Positions 1-6,728 of a stretch of 64,000 nt of DNA are shown here, one piece after another (the first letter of the stretch is position 1; every line of letters starts with the position of its first letter). Position numbers and translations under genes: made by a program. This stretch comes from Neobacillus kokaensis (GTDB lineage Bacteria; Bacillota; Bacilli; Bacillales; Cytobacillaceae). The DNA is taken from contig NZ_BNDS01000001.1 of the NCBI RefSeq assembly GCF_014656545.1, positions 189,190-253,189 of the forward strand, in the 5' to 3' direction. The notes beneath the pieces were generated by a model. The model made no database searches and had not been told where the DNA came from. It was given only the letters and a program-made list of their open reading frames with translations.

Positions 1-118
1 CAAGGACAGCCTTATTTTTGTTCAGAAAGCTGAAATCAAAGCCGGCCCAATAGAGTTGTCATTCAAAAACTTTTTGAGTCACCCTCTTATCTTTAAATGT
101 GAATAATCTGTGGAAATT

Positions 119-163
119 AAATGTGAAGAAAATGTGAAAATCACAAAAAAGAACTTCACATTT
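119..163. repeat. 10-bp inverted repeat upstream of cdr
   Basis: AAATGTGAAG at 119-128 is repeated in inverse at 154-163 with a 25-nt loop and followed by a T-run. It may be the terminator of a gene left of the window or a binding site around the cdr -35 region. Nothing else is recognisable in bases 1-150. Confidence 0.35.
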
Positions 164-213
164 TTTTATTACATTCTATAATACCCGTATAGGTATTAAA
201 CCTACTGGGGTAT
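155..213 (+). promoter_or_regulatory. cdr promoter with two tandem CstR-type operators
   Basis: A plausible sigma-A promoter has TTCACA at 155-160 and TATAAT at 177-182 (16-bp spacer). Two operator-like sites of the form ATACC-N6-GGTAT follow: 181-196 is perfect, and 198-213 has AAACC in the left arm. The first overlaps the end of the -10 box, which suits repression. CstR/CsoR family repressors bind such G/C-tract inverted repeats, and a CstR gene lies at 2899. The assignment is by pattern only. Confidence 0.7.
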
Positions 214-276
214 ATGTGATAATTATTATTTTTTCTTAATTGATAAGATTTACTAAATTACTTGGAGGGAAAAAAC

Positions 277-2220
277 ATGGCACAGAAAGTAATCATCGTA
301 GGTGGAGTTGCTGGCGGAGCTACTGCAGCTGCCAGATTAAGAAGAATAAGTGAAGAAGTAGAAATCATTCTTGTGGAACGCGGGGAGCATATTTCATTTG
401 CAAATTGCGGACTGCCTTACTATATTGGTGAAACCATCAAGGATCGAAGCAAATTATTGGTACAAACCGTAAAAGGAATGTCAGAGCGCTTCAATCTTGA
501 TATCCGCAATTTGAGTGAAGTATTAAGCATAATTCCTGAAAATAAAAGTGTGATAATCAAAAACTTACAAACAGGGGAGGTGTATGAAGAAACCTATGAC
601 AAATTATTACTATCACCGGGGGCAAGACCCATTGTACCACCAATCCCAGGGATCAATACAAATCAGTCACTATTTACATTAAGAAATATACCGGATACGG
701 ATAAAATCAAAAATTATGTTGACTCTAAGAATCCTAAAAAAGCAGTTGTGGTTGGCGGCGGATTTATTGGAATTGAAATGGCAGAAAACCTAGCAGATAG
801 AGGAATCGAAGTGACCATTATTGAAATGGCCAATCAAATTATGGCACCTATTGACTTTGAAATGGCTAGTATATTACACGCTCATTTAAAAGAAAAAGGC
901 ATTAAGCTCATATTAGAAAATGGAGTACAATCTTTTGCTGATGAAGGGAAGAAGGTTATTCTTTCTGATGAAACAGAAATTGAAACCGATATGACGATTC
1001 TATCCATTGGAGTAAGACCGGAAAATGAATTAGCAAAGACAGCTGGGTTGGAGCTGGGAGAGCGTGGAGGAATCCTTGTTAATGAATACTTACAGACCTC
1101 CAATGAAGATATTTATGCCGTTGGCGATGCAGTCGAGGTCGTCGATTATATTAGCGGAACGAAGGCGATGATCGCGCTGGCAGGTCCAGCAAATCGTCAA
1201 GGTCGGATTGCTGCAAATAATATGATGGGCAAAAAAGAGAAGTATCAAGGAACAATGGGTACATCGATTGCCAAGGTGTTTAATTTAACGGTTGCTGCTG
1301 CAGGAAATAATGAGAAAACATTAAAACGTTTAGGGGTACCATATGAAGTTGTTCATATTCACCCAAGCTCACACGCTGGGTACTATCCAGGAGCAGCTCC
1401 AATTGCCTTAAAATTAATCTTTGATAAAGAAAACGGAAAAATATTCGGTGCCCAAGCAGTTGGAGCAGATGGCGTGGATAAGCGTATCGACGTAATTGCA
1501 ACTGCCATAAAAGGCGGATTGACAGTAGAAGATTTGACGAACCTTGAATTGTCTTATGCCCCGCCATATTCATCTGCAAAAGATCCGGTTAATATGGCTG
1601 GTTATGTTGCTTCCAACATCATGGAGGGCGAATTGGAAATGGTCAAGTGGCATGAAGTTGACAATATTGTTGTAGAAGGAGGACTGTTAATCGACGTTCG
1701 TGAGCCAATGGAGCGTGAATTTGGTTTTATCGAAGGGTCCATCAATATTCCTTTAAATGATTTAAGGAATCGATTAGAAGAGCTTCCAAAGGATCAGACC
1801 ATTTATGTCAGCTGCCAGGTGGGTCTGAGAGGATATTTGGCAAGCAGAATTTTAAAAAACAACGGCTATCATGTTAAAAATGTGGATGGCGGATGGAAAA
1901 CATATTCCTCCGTGTTCGGAAGCAATGTAAACAAAAATATTGAAACATCAACTAACGACCTTGGGGAAACAGTTGTGAACAAGACAAATATAATAAATGT
2001 CGATTCTGTTATAGATGTGAGCGGCCTAACCTGTCCAATGCCAATCATCAAATTAAAAAAAGGCCTTGATTCATTGCATAGCGGACAAGTTTTAGAGCTT
2101 CATGTCACCGACAAGGGAGCTTTAAACGATTTACCTGCTTGGTCAAAAAATGCAGGTCATACCATTTTAAAAACAGAAATAGAAAAAAGCATAATTAAAT
2201 TTTGGATTGAAAAACATTAA
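277..2220 (+). CDS. cdr: CoA-disulfide reductase with rhodanese and TusA domains
   Basis: A 647-residue fusion. Residues 1 to about 450 form a class III flavin disulfide reductase of the CoA-disulfide/persulfide reductase family: FAD-binding GGVAGGA near residue 9 and the single redox Cys44 in FANCGLPYY, with a second nucleotide-binding GGGFIG. A rhodanese domain (about 455-550) has catalytic Cys513 in SCQVGLRG. A C-terminal TusA domain has the CPMP motif at Cys586. The fusion suggests transfer of persulfide sulfur within one chain, probably reducing CoA or protein persulfides with NAD(P)H. ATG 277 is preferred over TTG 262 because GGAGGG sits 7 bases before it. It stands first in a CstR-type locus behind two operators. 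Confidence 0.92.
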   Translation: MAQKVIIVGGVAGGATAAARLRRISEEVEIILVERGEHISFANCGLPYYIGETIKDRSKLLVQTVKGMSERFNLDIRNLSEVLSIIPENKSVIIKNLQTGEVYEETYDKLLLSPGARPIVPPIPGINTNQSLFTLRNIPDTDKIKNYVDSKNPKKAVVVGGGFIGIEMAENLADRGIEVTIIEMANQIMAPIDFEMASILHAHLKEKGIKLILENGVQSFADEGKKVILSDETEIETDMTILSIGVRPENELAKTAGLELGERGGILVNEYLQTSNEDIYAVGDAVEVVDYISGTKAMIALAGPANRQGRIAANNMMGKKEKYQGTMGTSIAKVFNLTVAAAGNNEKTLKRLGVPYEVVHIHPSSHAGYYPGAAPIALKLIFDKENGKIFGAQAVGADGVDKRIDVIATAIKGGLTVEDLTNLELSYAPPYSSAKDPVNMAGYVASNIMEGELEMVKWHEVDNIVVEGGLLIDVREPMEREFGFIEGSINIPLNDLRNRLEELPKDQTIYVSCQVGLRGYLASRILKNNGYHVKNVDGGWKTYSSVFGSNVNKNIETSTNDLGETVVNKTNIINVDSVIDVSGLTCPMPIIKLKKGLDSLHSGQVLELHVTDKGALNDLPAWSKNAGHTILKTEIEKSIIKFWIEKH

Positions 2221-2285
2221 AAAGTAAGTTCAACCTCTTATACTTTTATTACGAAATTTCCTTAAAAATAAATATTTTTACAAAT

Positions 2286-2325
2286 AAAGCATGCCCTGAA
2301 TTTTTTTGGGGCCATGCTTTTTTTA
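2286..2325 (+). terminator. Rho-independent terminator after cdr
   Basis: An imperfect hairpin (AAAGCATGCCC against GGGGCCATGCTTT) followed by a T-run lies 65 bases after the cdr stop. Confidence 0.8.
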
Positions 2326-2433
2326 AAACGAATAGTTTAGGCCATGAAAAAAATAAACCAGGTTGCATTTTAGAATGGAAAGATGATTTAGAAGGATAAT
2401 TTTGCACACTTAAAAAATCTTTTCAAAATCCTA

Positions 2434-2460
2434 TTGACAAAATACCCAATGGGGTATAAC
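2434..2460 (+). promoter_or_regulatory. Promoter with CstR operator ahead of the rhodanese-like gene and cstR
   Basis: TTGACA (2434-2439) and TATAAC (2455-2460) flank and overlap a perfect ATACC-CAATGG-GGTAT operator at 2442-2457. The operator fills the space between -35 and -10, so bound repressor would block polymerase. It probably autoregulates cstR. Confidence 0.78.
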
Positions 2461-2504
2461 ATTAAACCAGTCAATGAAAATTGTCATCATTGAAGGAGGC
2501 TTAA

Positions 2505-2885
2505 ATGAAATTTCTACTTTTGATAACAATAATTGTTTCTTTTATTTTATATAGAAGATATTTTCCGGTTTTTGGTGTTGATTTAATCAATCTGAAGGAT
2601 CCTGAACCAAAGAAAATATATGTAATCGATATTAGGGACTATAATGAATCTTACAAGGAACCTATCAAAGGTGCAATTAATATACCGATTGCCTACCTAA
2701 AAAGAAATATTAACCAGATTCCGAAAGGTGACTTATATATTGTGGCATCTGGTTCACTTGAAAAAAATTTTGGAATCCGTTTATTAAGACAAAAAGGTTT
2801 TCGGATCGTGGGATATACCATTTCTGACAATAACAAAATTTCATTAAAGGAAAATTCTTTAAAAATAGAGAATAATTACTGTTAG
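2505..2885 (+). CDS. Membrane-anchored rhodanese-like protein lacking the catalytic Cys
   Basis: A 126-residue protein with an N-terminal hydrophobic segment (about 1-18) and one rhodanese fold (VIDIRDYNE, GAINIPIAYL). The active-site loop that should read Cys-X-X-G-X-R reads VASGSLEKNFG; no Cys is present there, so it should not be a sulfurtransferase. The paralogue at 4224 keeps its Cys, so the loss is specific. It lies 13 bases before cstR in an operon with an operator at its promoter. A scaffold, sensor or partner role is possible but unproven. AGGAGGC precedes the ATG. Confidence 0.8.
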   Translation: MKFLLLITIIVSFILYRRYFPVFGVDLINLKDPEPKKIYVIDIRDYNESYKEPIKGAINIPIAYLKRNINQIPKGDLYIVASGSLEKNFGIRLLRQKGFRIVGYTISDNNKISLKENSLKIENNYC

Positions 2886-2898
2886 AGGAGGTAAGAAC

Positions 2899-3162
2899 AT
2901 GGATTACAATGATCAAATTAAAAATAGAGTAAAACGGATTGAAGGACAGTTAAGAGGAATTTTAAGAATGATGGAAGATAACAAGGATTGCAAAGAGGTA
3001 ATCACTCAATTGTCTGCATCTAGAACTGTTATTGATCGGACAATTGGTGTTATCGTCAGTTCTAACTTAGTGGAATGTGTGCAAAAAGCGAACGACCAAG
3101 AGGAAAGAAGCATGGAAGAAATGGTAAAAGAAGCTGTCGATTTGCTAGTAAAAAGCCGATAA
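2899..3162 (+). CDS. cstR: Persulfide-sensing transcriptional repressor CstR
   Basis: An 87-residue all-alpha CsoR/DUF156 family repressor (KRIEGQLRGI start typical of the family). Cysteines lie at 31 and 60, and position 56 is Asn where copper-binding CsoR proteins have His. That Cys31/Cys60 arrangement is the CstR type described in Staphylococcus aureus, which forms di- and trisulfide links with reactive sulfur species and then releases DNA. Its neighbours are all sulfur-transfer proteins, and ATACC-N6-GGTAT sites lie upstream of cdr, its own operon and tusA. GAGGAGG precedes the ATG. CsoR as an alternative is unlikely given the missing His. Confidence 0.9.
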   Translation: MDYNDQIKNRVKRIEGQLRGILRMMEDNKDCKEVITQLSASRTVIDRTIGVIVSSNLVECVQKANDQEERSMEEMVKEAVDLLVKSR

Positions 3163-3259
3163 TCTTCCTTGTTATGAAAGATGCAGTTTTTTAAGGAAGC
3201 CTCATACCCAAAAAGGAGTTAATAAATATCTTGGAGGGTGTTTTATTTTCTAAATACAA

Positions 3260-3275
3260 ATACTCCTATTGGTAT
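3260..3275 (+). promoter_or_regulatory. CstR-type operator, distal to tusA
   Basis: ATACT-CCTATT-GGTAT matches the operator pattern with one change in the left arm. It lies 73 bases upstream of the operator next to tusA and may serve a second promoter or cooperative binding. The 3163-3392 gap holds no other gene. Confidence 0.55.
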
Positions 3276-3317
3276 TAGAGTGGGTAAAAGTAGATAAGAA
3301 AAAGCTAATAAAAAAGG

Positions 3318-3363
3318 TTGACACCTTCTTTAATTTTATTCATTATTATACCCATATGGGTAA
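3318..3363 (+). promoter_or_regulatory. tusA promoter and CstR operator
   Basis: TTGACA at 3318-3323 and CATTAT at 3341-3346 (17-bp spacer) are followed by ATACC-CATATG-GGTAA at 3348-3363, which would cover the transcription start. Confidence 0.7.
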
Positions 3364-3392
3364 TTATCAAAGTAAGAGGAGAGGATTTCACA

Positions 3393-3620
3393 ATGAATAT
3401 AGCTAAAGTATTAGATGCAAAAGGATTAGCATGTCCAATGCCAATTGTAAAAACAAAAAAAGCGATGAATGAACTTGTATCTGGTCAAGTATTAGAAATT
3501 CATACAACTGATAAAGGTTCAAAAAATGACCTTACTGCCTGGGCTAAATCATCTGGACATGAATTATTGAAACATGAAGAGGAAAATGCGGTATTTAAGT
3601 TTTGGATTAAAAAAGGATAA
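3393..3620 (+). CDS. tusA: TusA-family sulfur carrier protein
   Basis: A 75-residue protein with the TusA fold signature: GLACPMPIVKTKKA with the sulfur-carrying Cys near residue 14, and a hydrophobic C-terminal strand. It closely resembles the third domain of the fusion at 277-2220. The longer open frame from 3318 overlaps the promoter and operator; ATG 3393 follows AAGAGGAGAGG. TusA proteins carry persulfide sulfur between sulfurtransferases, so the fused domain, the DsrE protein and the rhodanese next to it are likely partners. Confidence 0.9.
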   Translation: MNIAKVLDAKGLACPMPIVKTKKAMNELVSGQVLEIHTTDKGSKNDLTAWAKSSGHELLKHEEENAVFKFWIKKG

Positions 3621-3636
3621 TTTTTTCGAATTATAA

Positions 3637-3653
3637 ATACCCGTACGCGTACG
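3637..3653 (+). promoter_or_regulatory. Degenerate CstR-like site with CGTACGCGTACG palindrome
   Basis: ATACC-CGTACG-CGTAC resembles a CstR operator with a damaged right arm and contains a perfect 12-bp palindrome (3642-3653). It lies between tusA and the DsrE gene. Functional status is uncertain. Confidence 0.35.
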
Positions 3654-3696
3654 TGTAATGGTTTAATTGAATATTTTACATTCAGGAGGCTTCTAT

Positions 3697-4176
3697 ATGA
3701 CAGAAAAGAAAAAAACAACGATTGTCCTATTTAGTGGAGATTATGATAAAGCAATGGCAGCTTATATTATTGCAAATGGTGCAGCTGCTTATGATCATGA
3801 GGTCACCATTTTTCATACGTTTTGGGGATTAAACGCTCTTCGTAAGGATGAACATATTTCAGTAAAAAAAGGGTTTATGGAAAAAATGTTTGGAAAAATG
3901 ATGCCTAGAGGAGCGGATAAGCTGGGACTATCAAAAATGAACTTTGCCGGGTTTGGTCCTAAAATGATTAAAGATATTATGAAAAAGCATAATGCGATGT
4001 CACTTCCACAGTTAATTGAAATGGCTCAAGAGCAGGAGGTTAAATTAGTGGCTTGTACAATGACAATGGATTTGTTGGGGCTTCAACAAGAGGAATTATT
4101 GGAATCAATTGAATATGCAGGTGTTGCAGCGTACTTAGCAGACGCCGAGGAAGGTAATGTAAACCTGTTTATTTAA
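3697..4176 (+). CDS. DsrE/DsrF/DrsH-like sulfur-relay family protein
   Basis: A 159-residue DsrE-like (DsrE2 group) protein. It begins with a Rossmann-like strand and IVLFSGDYDKAMAAYIIANGA, has the conserved FHTFWGLNAL segment, and a single conserved Cys in KLVACTMTMD. Such proteins bind or transfer persulfide sulfur beside TusA and rhodanese proteins. Several Met- and Lys-rich stretches around residues 55-90 suggest a membrane-associating or mobile segment, as in other DsrE2 proteins. ATG 3697 follows CAGGAGGC; the frame upstream of it has no ribosome binding site. Confidence 0.85.
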   Translation: MTEKKKTTIVLFSGDYDKAMAAYIIANGAAAYDHEVTIFHTFWGLNALRKDEHISVKKGFMEKMFGKMMPRGADKLGLSKMNFAGFGPKMIKDIMKKHNAMSLPQLIEMAQEQEVKLVACTMTMDLLGLQQEELLESIEYAGVAAYLADAEEGNVNLFI

Positions 4177-4223
4177 CGATCAGGGGGATTTTCCCCTGCA
4201 TAATATCAAAGGAGAGGCTGCAC

Positions 4224-4592
4224 TTGGAATATGTAAATTATATATTAATTGGACTTTTCTTAATTTTGATCATACAACGAATTTTACCTGTAAAAGGTGT
4301 TAGGCAGATTTCAACAACAGAATTAAAAAATGAATTAAAAGACAAGAATAAGCAGTTTGTTGATGTCCGAACACCTGGGGAGTTTAAAGGAAATCATATC
4401 GGTGGATTTAAAAATATTCCTGTTCACCAACTTGCTCAAAAATCAAATGAGCTTTCCAAAGATAAAGAGGTAGTTGTGATTTGCCAAAGTGGGATGAGAA
4501 GCCAAAAGGCAAGCAAAATACTAAAAAAAATGGGATTTACAAAGGTTACAAATGTTAATGGCGGCATGAGCGCTTGGGAAGGAAAAAAGTAA
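4224..4592 (+). CDS. Membrane-anchored rhodanese sulfurtransferase
   Basis: A 122-residue protein with an N-terminal membrane helix (about 4-20) and one rhodanese domain with an intact active-site loop CQSGMRS. Start is TTG 4224: GGAGAGG lies 6 bases ahead and the ATG at 4231 is out of frame. It resembles B. subtilis YqhL. Being the last gene of the sulfur cluster and Cys-competent, it probably supplies sulfane sulfur to the TusA and DsrE neighbours or detoxifies it at the membrane. Confidence 0.88.
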   Translation: MEYVNYILIGLFLILIIQRILPVKGVRQISTTELKNELKDKNKQFVDVRTPGEFKGNHIGGFKNIPVHQLAQKSNELSKDKEVVVICQSGMRSQKASKILKKMGFTKVTNVNGGMSAWEGKK

Positions 4593-4720
4593 AATTGTTT
4601 TAAAATGGTGGATTATAGCGATAAAAATACTGGTGAGACGATGACAAATCATAAGTGAGTAACAGGAAGTGACCTATCACCTATGAAATAATATGTACAA
4701 TAAGATATCTTGAAGATTTA

Positions 4721-4752
4721 AAGGGATTGGCATCAGGCCGATCTCTTTTTTA
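4721..4752 (+). terminator. Terminator of the sulfur cluster
   Basis: An 11-bp stem (AAGGGATTGGC with GCCGATCTCTT, two wobble pairs), 5-base loop and T-run. Confidence 0.8.
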
Positions 4753-4850
4753 TATTCTACTGGTTATCGGGGGTTTCCCTGCAATATATATTTTTCATAA
4801 ATGGGGATTATAAGAGAGAAATAATATGACTAATAAAGGAGTATGGACCC

Positions 4851-5276
4851 ATGAACGAAGAATTAAAAGATAAAATGCTCAAGATTATCTCAAATCATAA
4901 AACAGGTATTTTGTCATCGGTAGAAAATAATAAGCCTCATTCACGGTATATGACATTTTATAACGATGACTTAACATTATACACTCCAACTAAATTGGAC
5001 ACAGAAAAAGTAAATGAAATTAAAAAAAATCCATCTGTTGCTGTTTTGTTGGGGTATGAAATGAATGGACAAACTGATGCCTATGTTGAAATAACTGGCA
5101 TCTCTACTATAAATGATTCACAAACCTTAAAGAATAAGTACTGGGAAGGAACATTTAATAAATGGTTTGAAGGCCCGGAAGACCCTAACTATGTGTTTCT
5201 AGAAATACAGCCTCAAACAGCTCGTATTTTAAATATCAATGGAGGGCCGGCGCAGGAACTTAATATAGAGAGTTAA
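4851..5276 (+). CDS. Pyridoxamine 5'-phosphate oxidase-like (general stress protein 26) family protein
   Basis: A 141-residue PNPOx-fold flavin-binding family protein (MLKIISNHKTGILSSV start, SRYMTFYNDDLTLYTPT strand pair, NPSVAVLLGYE). It is similar in length and layout to the YdaG/GSP26 group of bacilli. Substrate is unknown; members bind FMN, F420 or heme. It is transcribed with the sulfur cluster but lies beyond that cluster's terminator, so it may be an independent unit. It is the last chromosomal gene before the island. Confidence 0.82.
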   Translation: MNEELKDKMLKIISNHKTGILSSVENNKPHSRYMTFYNDDLTLYTPTKLDTEKVNEIKKNPSVAVLLGYEMNGQTDAYVEITGISTINDSQTLKNKYWEGTFNKWFEGPEDPNYVFLEIQPQTARILNINGGPAQELNIES

Positions 5277-5326
5277 AGGTTAAAAATTTTTTCAGGCCCT
5301 TCCTTCAAGCTTTTTGTGACCAAAAT

Positions 5327-5354
5327 AAAAAGCCTTGAAAACTCAAGGCTTTTC
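5327..5354 (+). terminator. Terminator next to attL
   Basis: AAAAGCCTTGA and its inverse separated by AAAC, ending in Ts. It abuts the displaced tRNA 3' end and may have been the tRNA's original downstream terminator (minus strand), also serving the gene at 4851. Confidence 0.7.
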
Positions 5355-5398
5355 TACGTCCCAGAGAGGATTCGAACCTCCGACCTACAGTTTAGGAA
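5355..5398 (-). repeat. attL: displaced 3' end of tRNA-Arg
   Basis: A 44-base exact copy of 26712-26755, covering the T arm, the 3' half of the anticodon region and the acceptor 3' strand. The sequence diverges immediately after position 5398, so there is no tRNA here. Confidence 0.93.
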
Positions 5399-5500
5399 TG
5401 TGTAATATTAATCTGTATTATATGGTCCAATGTCAGGTTTAATAAGGTTGTTTTGGTTTAACGTTAGGAGAAGTTGGTAGGTATAGGCGGTGATTTGTAA

Positions 5501-5523
5501 TGTTTGGTGGCAGATTGGTGGCA
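5501..5523 (+). repeat. Left arm-type integrase-binding repeat
   Basis: Two copies of TTGGTGGCA 12 bases apart. The 23-bp unit differs at one base (G for C) from 26618-26640. Position just inside both att cores suggests arm-type sites for the integrase. Confidence 0.75.
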
Positions 5524-5736
5524 ACATTTATGTCCATTTAAACTAATATTAAAAGAAGAGAACTGCAACCATTAGGTATAGCGATAACAAACAATAAATG
5601 AGTTTGGTTATTTTCCTCATTGATTTCTTTCTTAAAATCATATTATGTAAAAAAGGAAAGTTTGTAAAAAAATGTTCTTAAACTTTGAGTTTATTACCTA
5701 GTAAAGAAAGAATAAAACTGCTTTAAAAGAACCAAG

Positions 5737-5770
5737 AGCCTCTCAAAAAGATAGGCTCTTTATTTTTTGC
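5737..5770 (+). terminator. Terminator-like hairpin upstream of hamA
   Basis: AAGAGCCT and AGGCTCTT arms around CTCAAAAAGAT, followed by TTATTTTTT. No gene ends just before it, so it may insulate the island from host transcription or attenuate hamA. Confidence 0.65.
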
Positions 5771-5867
5771 AAAAATATTTTACTTTTCTAAATACTAAAT
5801 AAAGTTTATAGTAAAATAAGATTAGTATTTTCCATTAATTAGATAATTTAAACCTATGGGGGTTATT

Positions 5868-6593
5868 ATGAAAGCACTTAAAGGGAGAATAAAGAACCTA
5901 ATTTTTAAATTTAACTTGAGCAGCACTTTAACATCTGAAAAGCATCCTTTTACTCTTGACTATGAAAACGGTTCATATAGACAAAGGGAATTAGTAAAAA
6001 TCATTAAAGACTCAGTAATTCATTTTGCCTTGACTCCAGATGAAATAAAAAAATGGAAAGAAAGTGATGACTTTGGAGAAATGGAAAGAAAAGCATGGGA
6101 TAGGATCTCGAAGGCACATAAATATAGTAAGGGAGATTATGGTGAATTATTACTATTTTTAATGTTATCAGTATTTTTCCCAACAAATAAGTTCGTCACA
6201 AAGGTTAGACTACGGAGTTCAAAAAAAGATCAAATAAAAGGATTTGATTGTGCTCACTTTACTGTAGAGCAAGGACAAACCTATTTGTGGTTGGGGGAAG
6301 CAAAATTTCACAATAGTTTTTCGAATGCAATAGCGGGAGCTATAGAATCTATAGAAGAACATTGTGAAATTGATTATTTAAATGACGAGATAAGTATTTT
6401 AAGTTCTAATATCGAGATAAATGAAGAGTTTCCACATTATGAAGCCTTAAACGATTTATTAAATGGGGGTGTATCACTAGATAAAATTAAAATTAAAATA
6501 CCAGTTTTGCTTACGTACGATAGTGCACTTCTAAAAAAATACGATTCTATTGAAGATGCAGAATTCCTTTTGAATATGGAAAAAGATTTTTAA
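5868..6593 (+). CDS. hamA: Hachiman nuclease HamA, C-terminus cut by an in-frame stop
   Basis: 241 residues from ATG 5868 (preceded by GGGGG; ATG 5856 has no ribosome binding site). The sequence matches the DUF1837/HamA_C pattern: GDYGELLLFLML, then KGFDCAHF and LWLGEAKFH, giving the PD-(D/E)XK-type residues D, E and K (about 127, 144 and 146 from this start). HamA is the nuclease of the Hachiman anti-phage system and is held by HamB. The reading frame continues after the TAA at 6591 for 44 codons of HamA-like sequence that ends in a TAATG overlap with hamB. The gene therefore seems truncated by a nonsense codon, about 45 residues short of the family length. Activity is uncertain. Confidence 0.85.
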   Translation: MKALKGRIKNLIFKFNLSSTLTSEKHPFTLDYENGSYRQRELVKIIKDSVIHFALTPDEIKKWKESDDFGEMERKAWDRISKAHKYSKGDYGELLLFLMLSVFFPTNKFVTKVRLRSSKKDQIKGFDCAHFTVEQGQTYLWLGEAKFHNSFSNAIAGAIESIEEHCEIDYLNDEISILSSNIEINEEFPHYEALNDLLNGGVSLDKIKIKIPVLLTYDSALLKKYDSIEDAEFLLNMEKDF

Positions 6594-6728
6594 AAAAAGT
6601 TCCAAAATATAAATGGTAGAAAATTACAATTGAAACCGAATATTGAAGTACTATTTTTAGTGATTCCGTTTCAATCTGTAAAGGAGATTAAAGACCGCCT
6701 TGAACTATTGGAAGAGGTGATGCGGTAA
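6594..6728 (+). pseudogene. hamA: Severed C-terminal tail of hamA
   Basis: 44 sense codons in the same frame as hamA directly after its TAA (6591-6593). The translation is KKFQNINGRK..., with a hydrophobic strand EVLFLVIPFQS and a helix KDRLELLEEVMR, as expected of a HamA C-terminus. It stops at TAA 6726-6728, whose last base starts the hamB ATG. This overlap is what an intact coupled hamA-hamB pair would show. Confidence 0.7.

Larger units (their letters stand above)
5399..5867. other. Island left end, no gene
   Basis: Contains the arm-type repeat (5501-5523), a terminator-like hairpin near 5737-5765 and the AT-rich promoter region of hamA. I see no coding sequence. Confidence 0.6.

Noticed and set aside
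5355-5398. A second complete tRNA-Arg gene on the left
   Set aside because: Only the 3' 42 bases match; the 5' half is missing, so it is an att remnant.
6629-6675. 13-bp inverted repeat (ATTGAAACCGAAT and its near inverse) between hamA and hamB
   Set aside because: It lies inside the interrupted hamA reading frame, which explains the sequence better than a regulatory hairpin.
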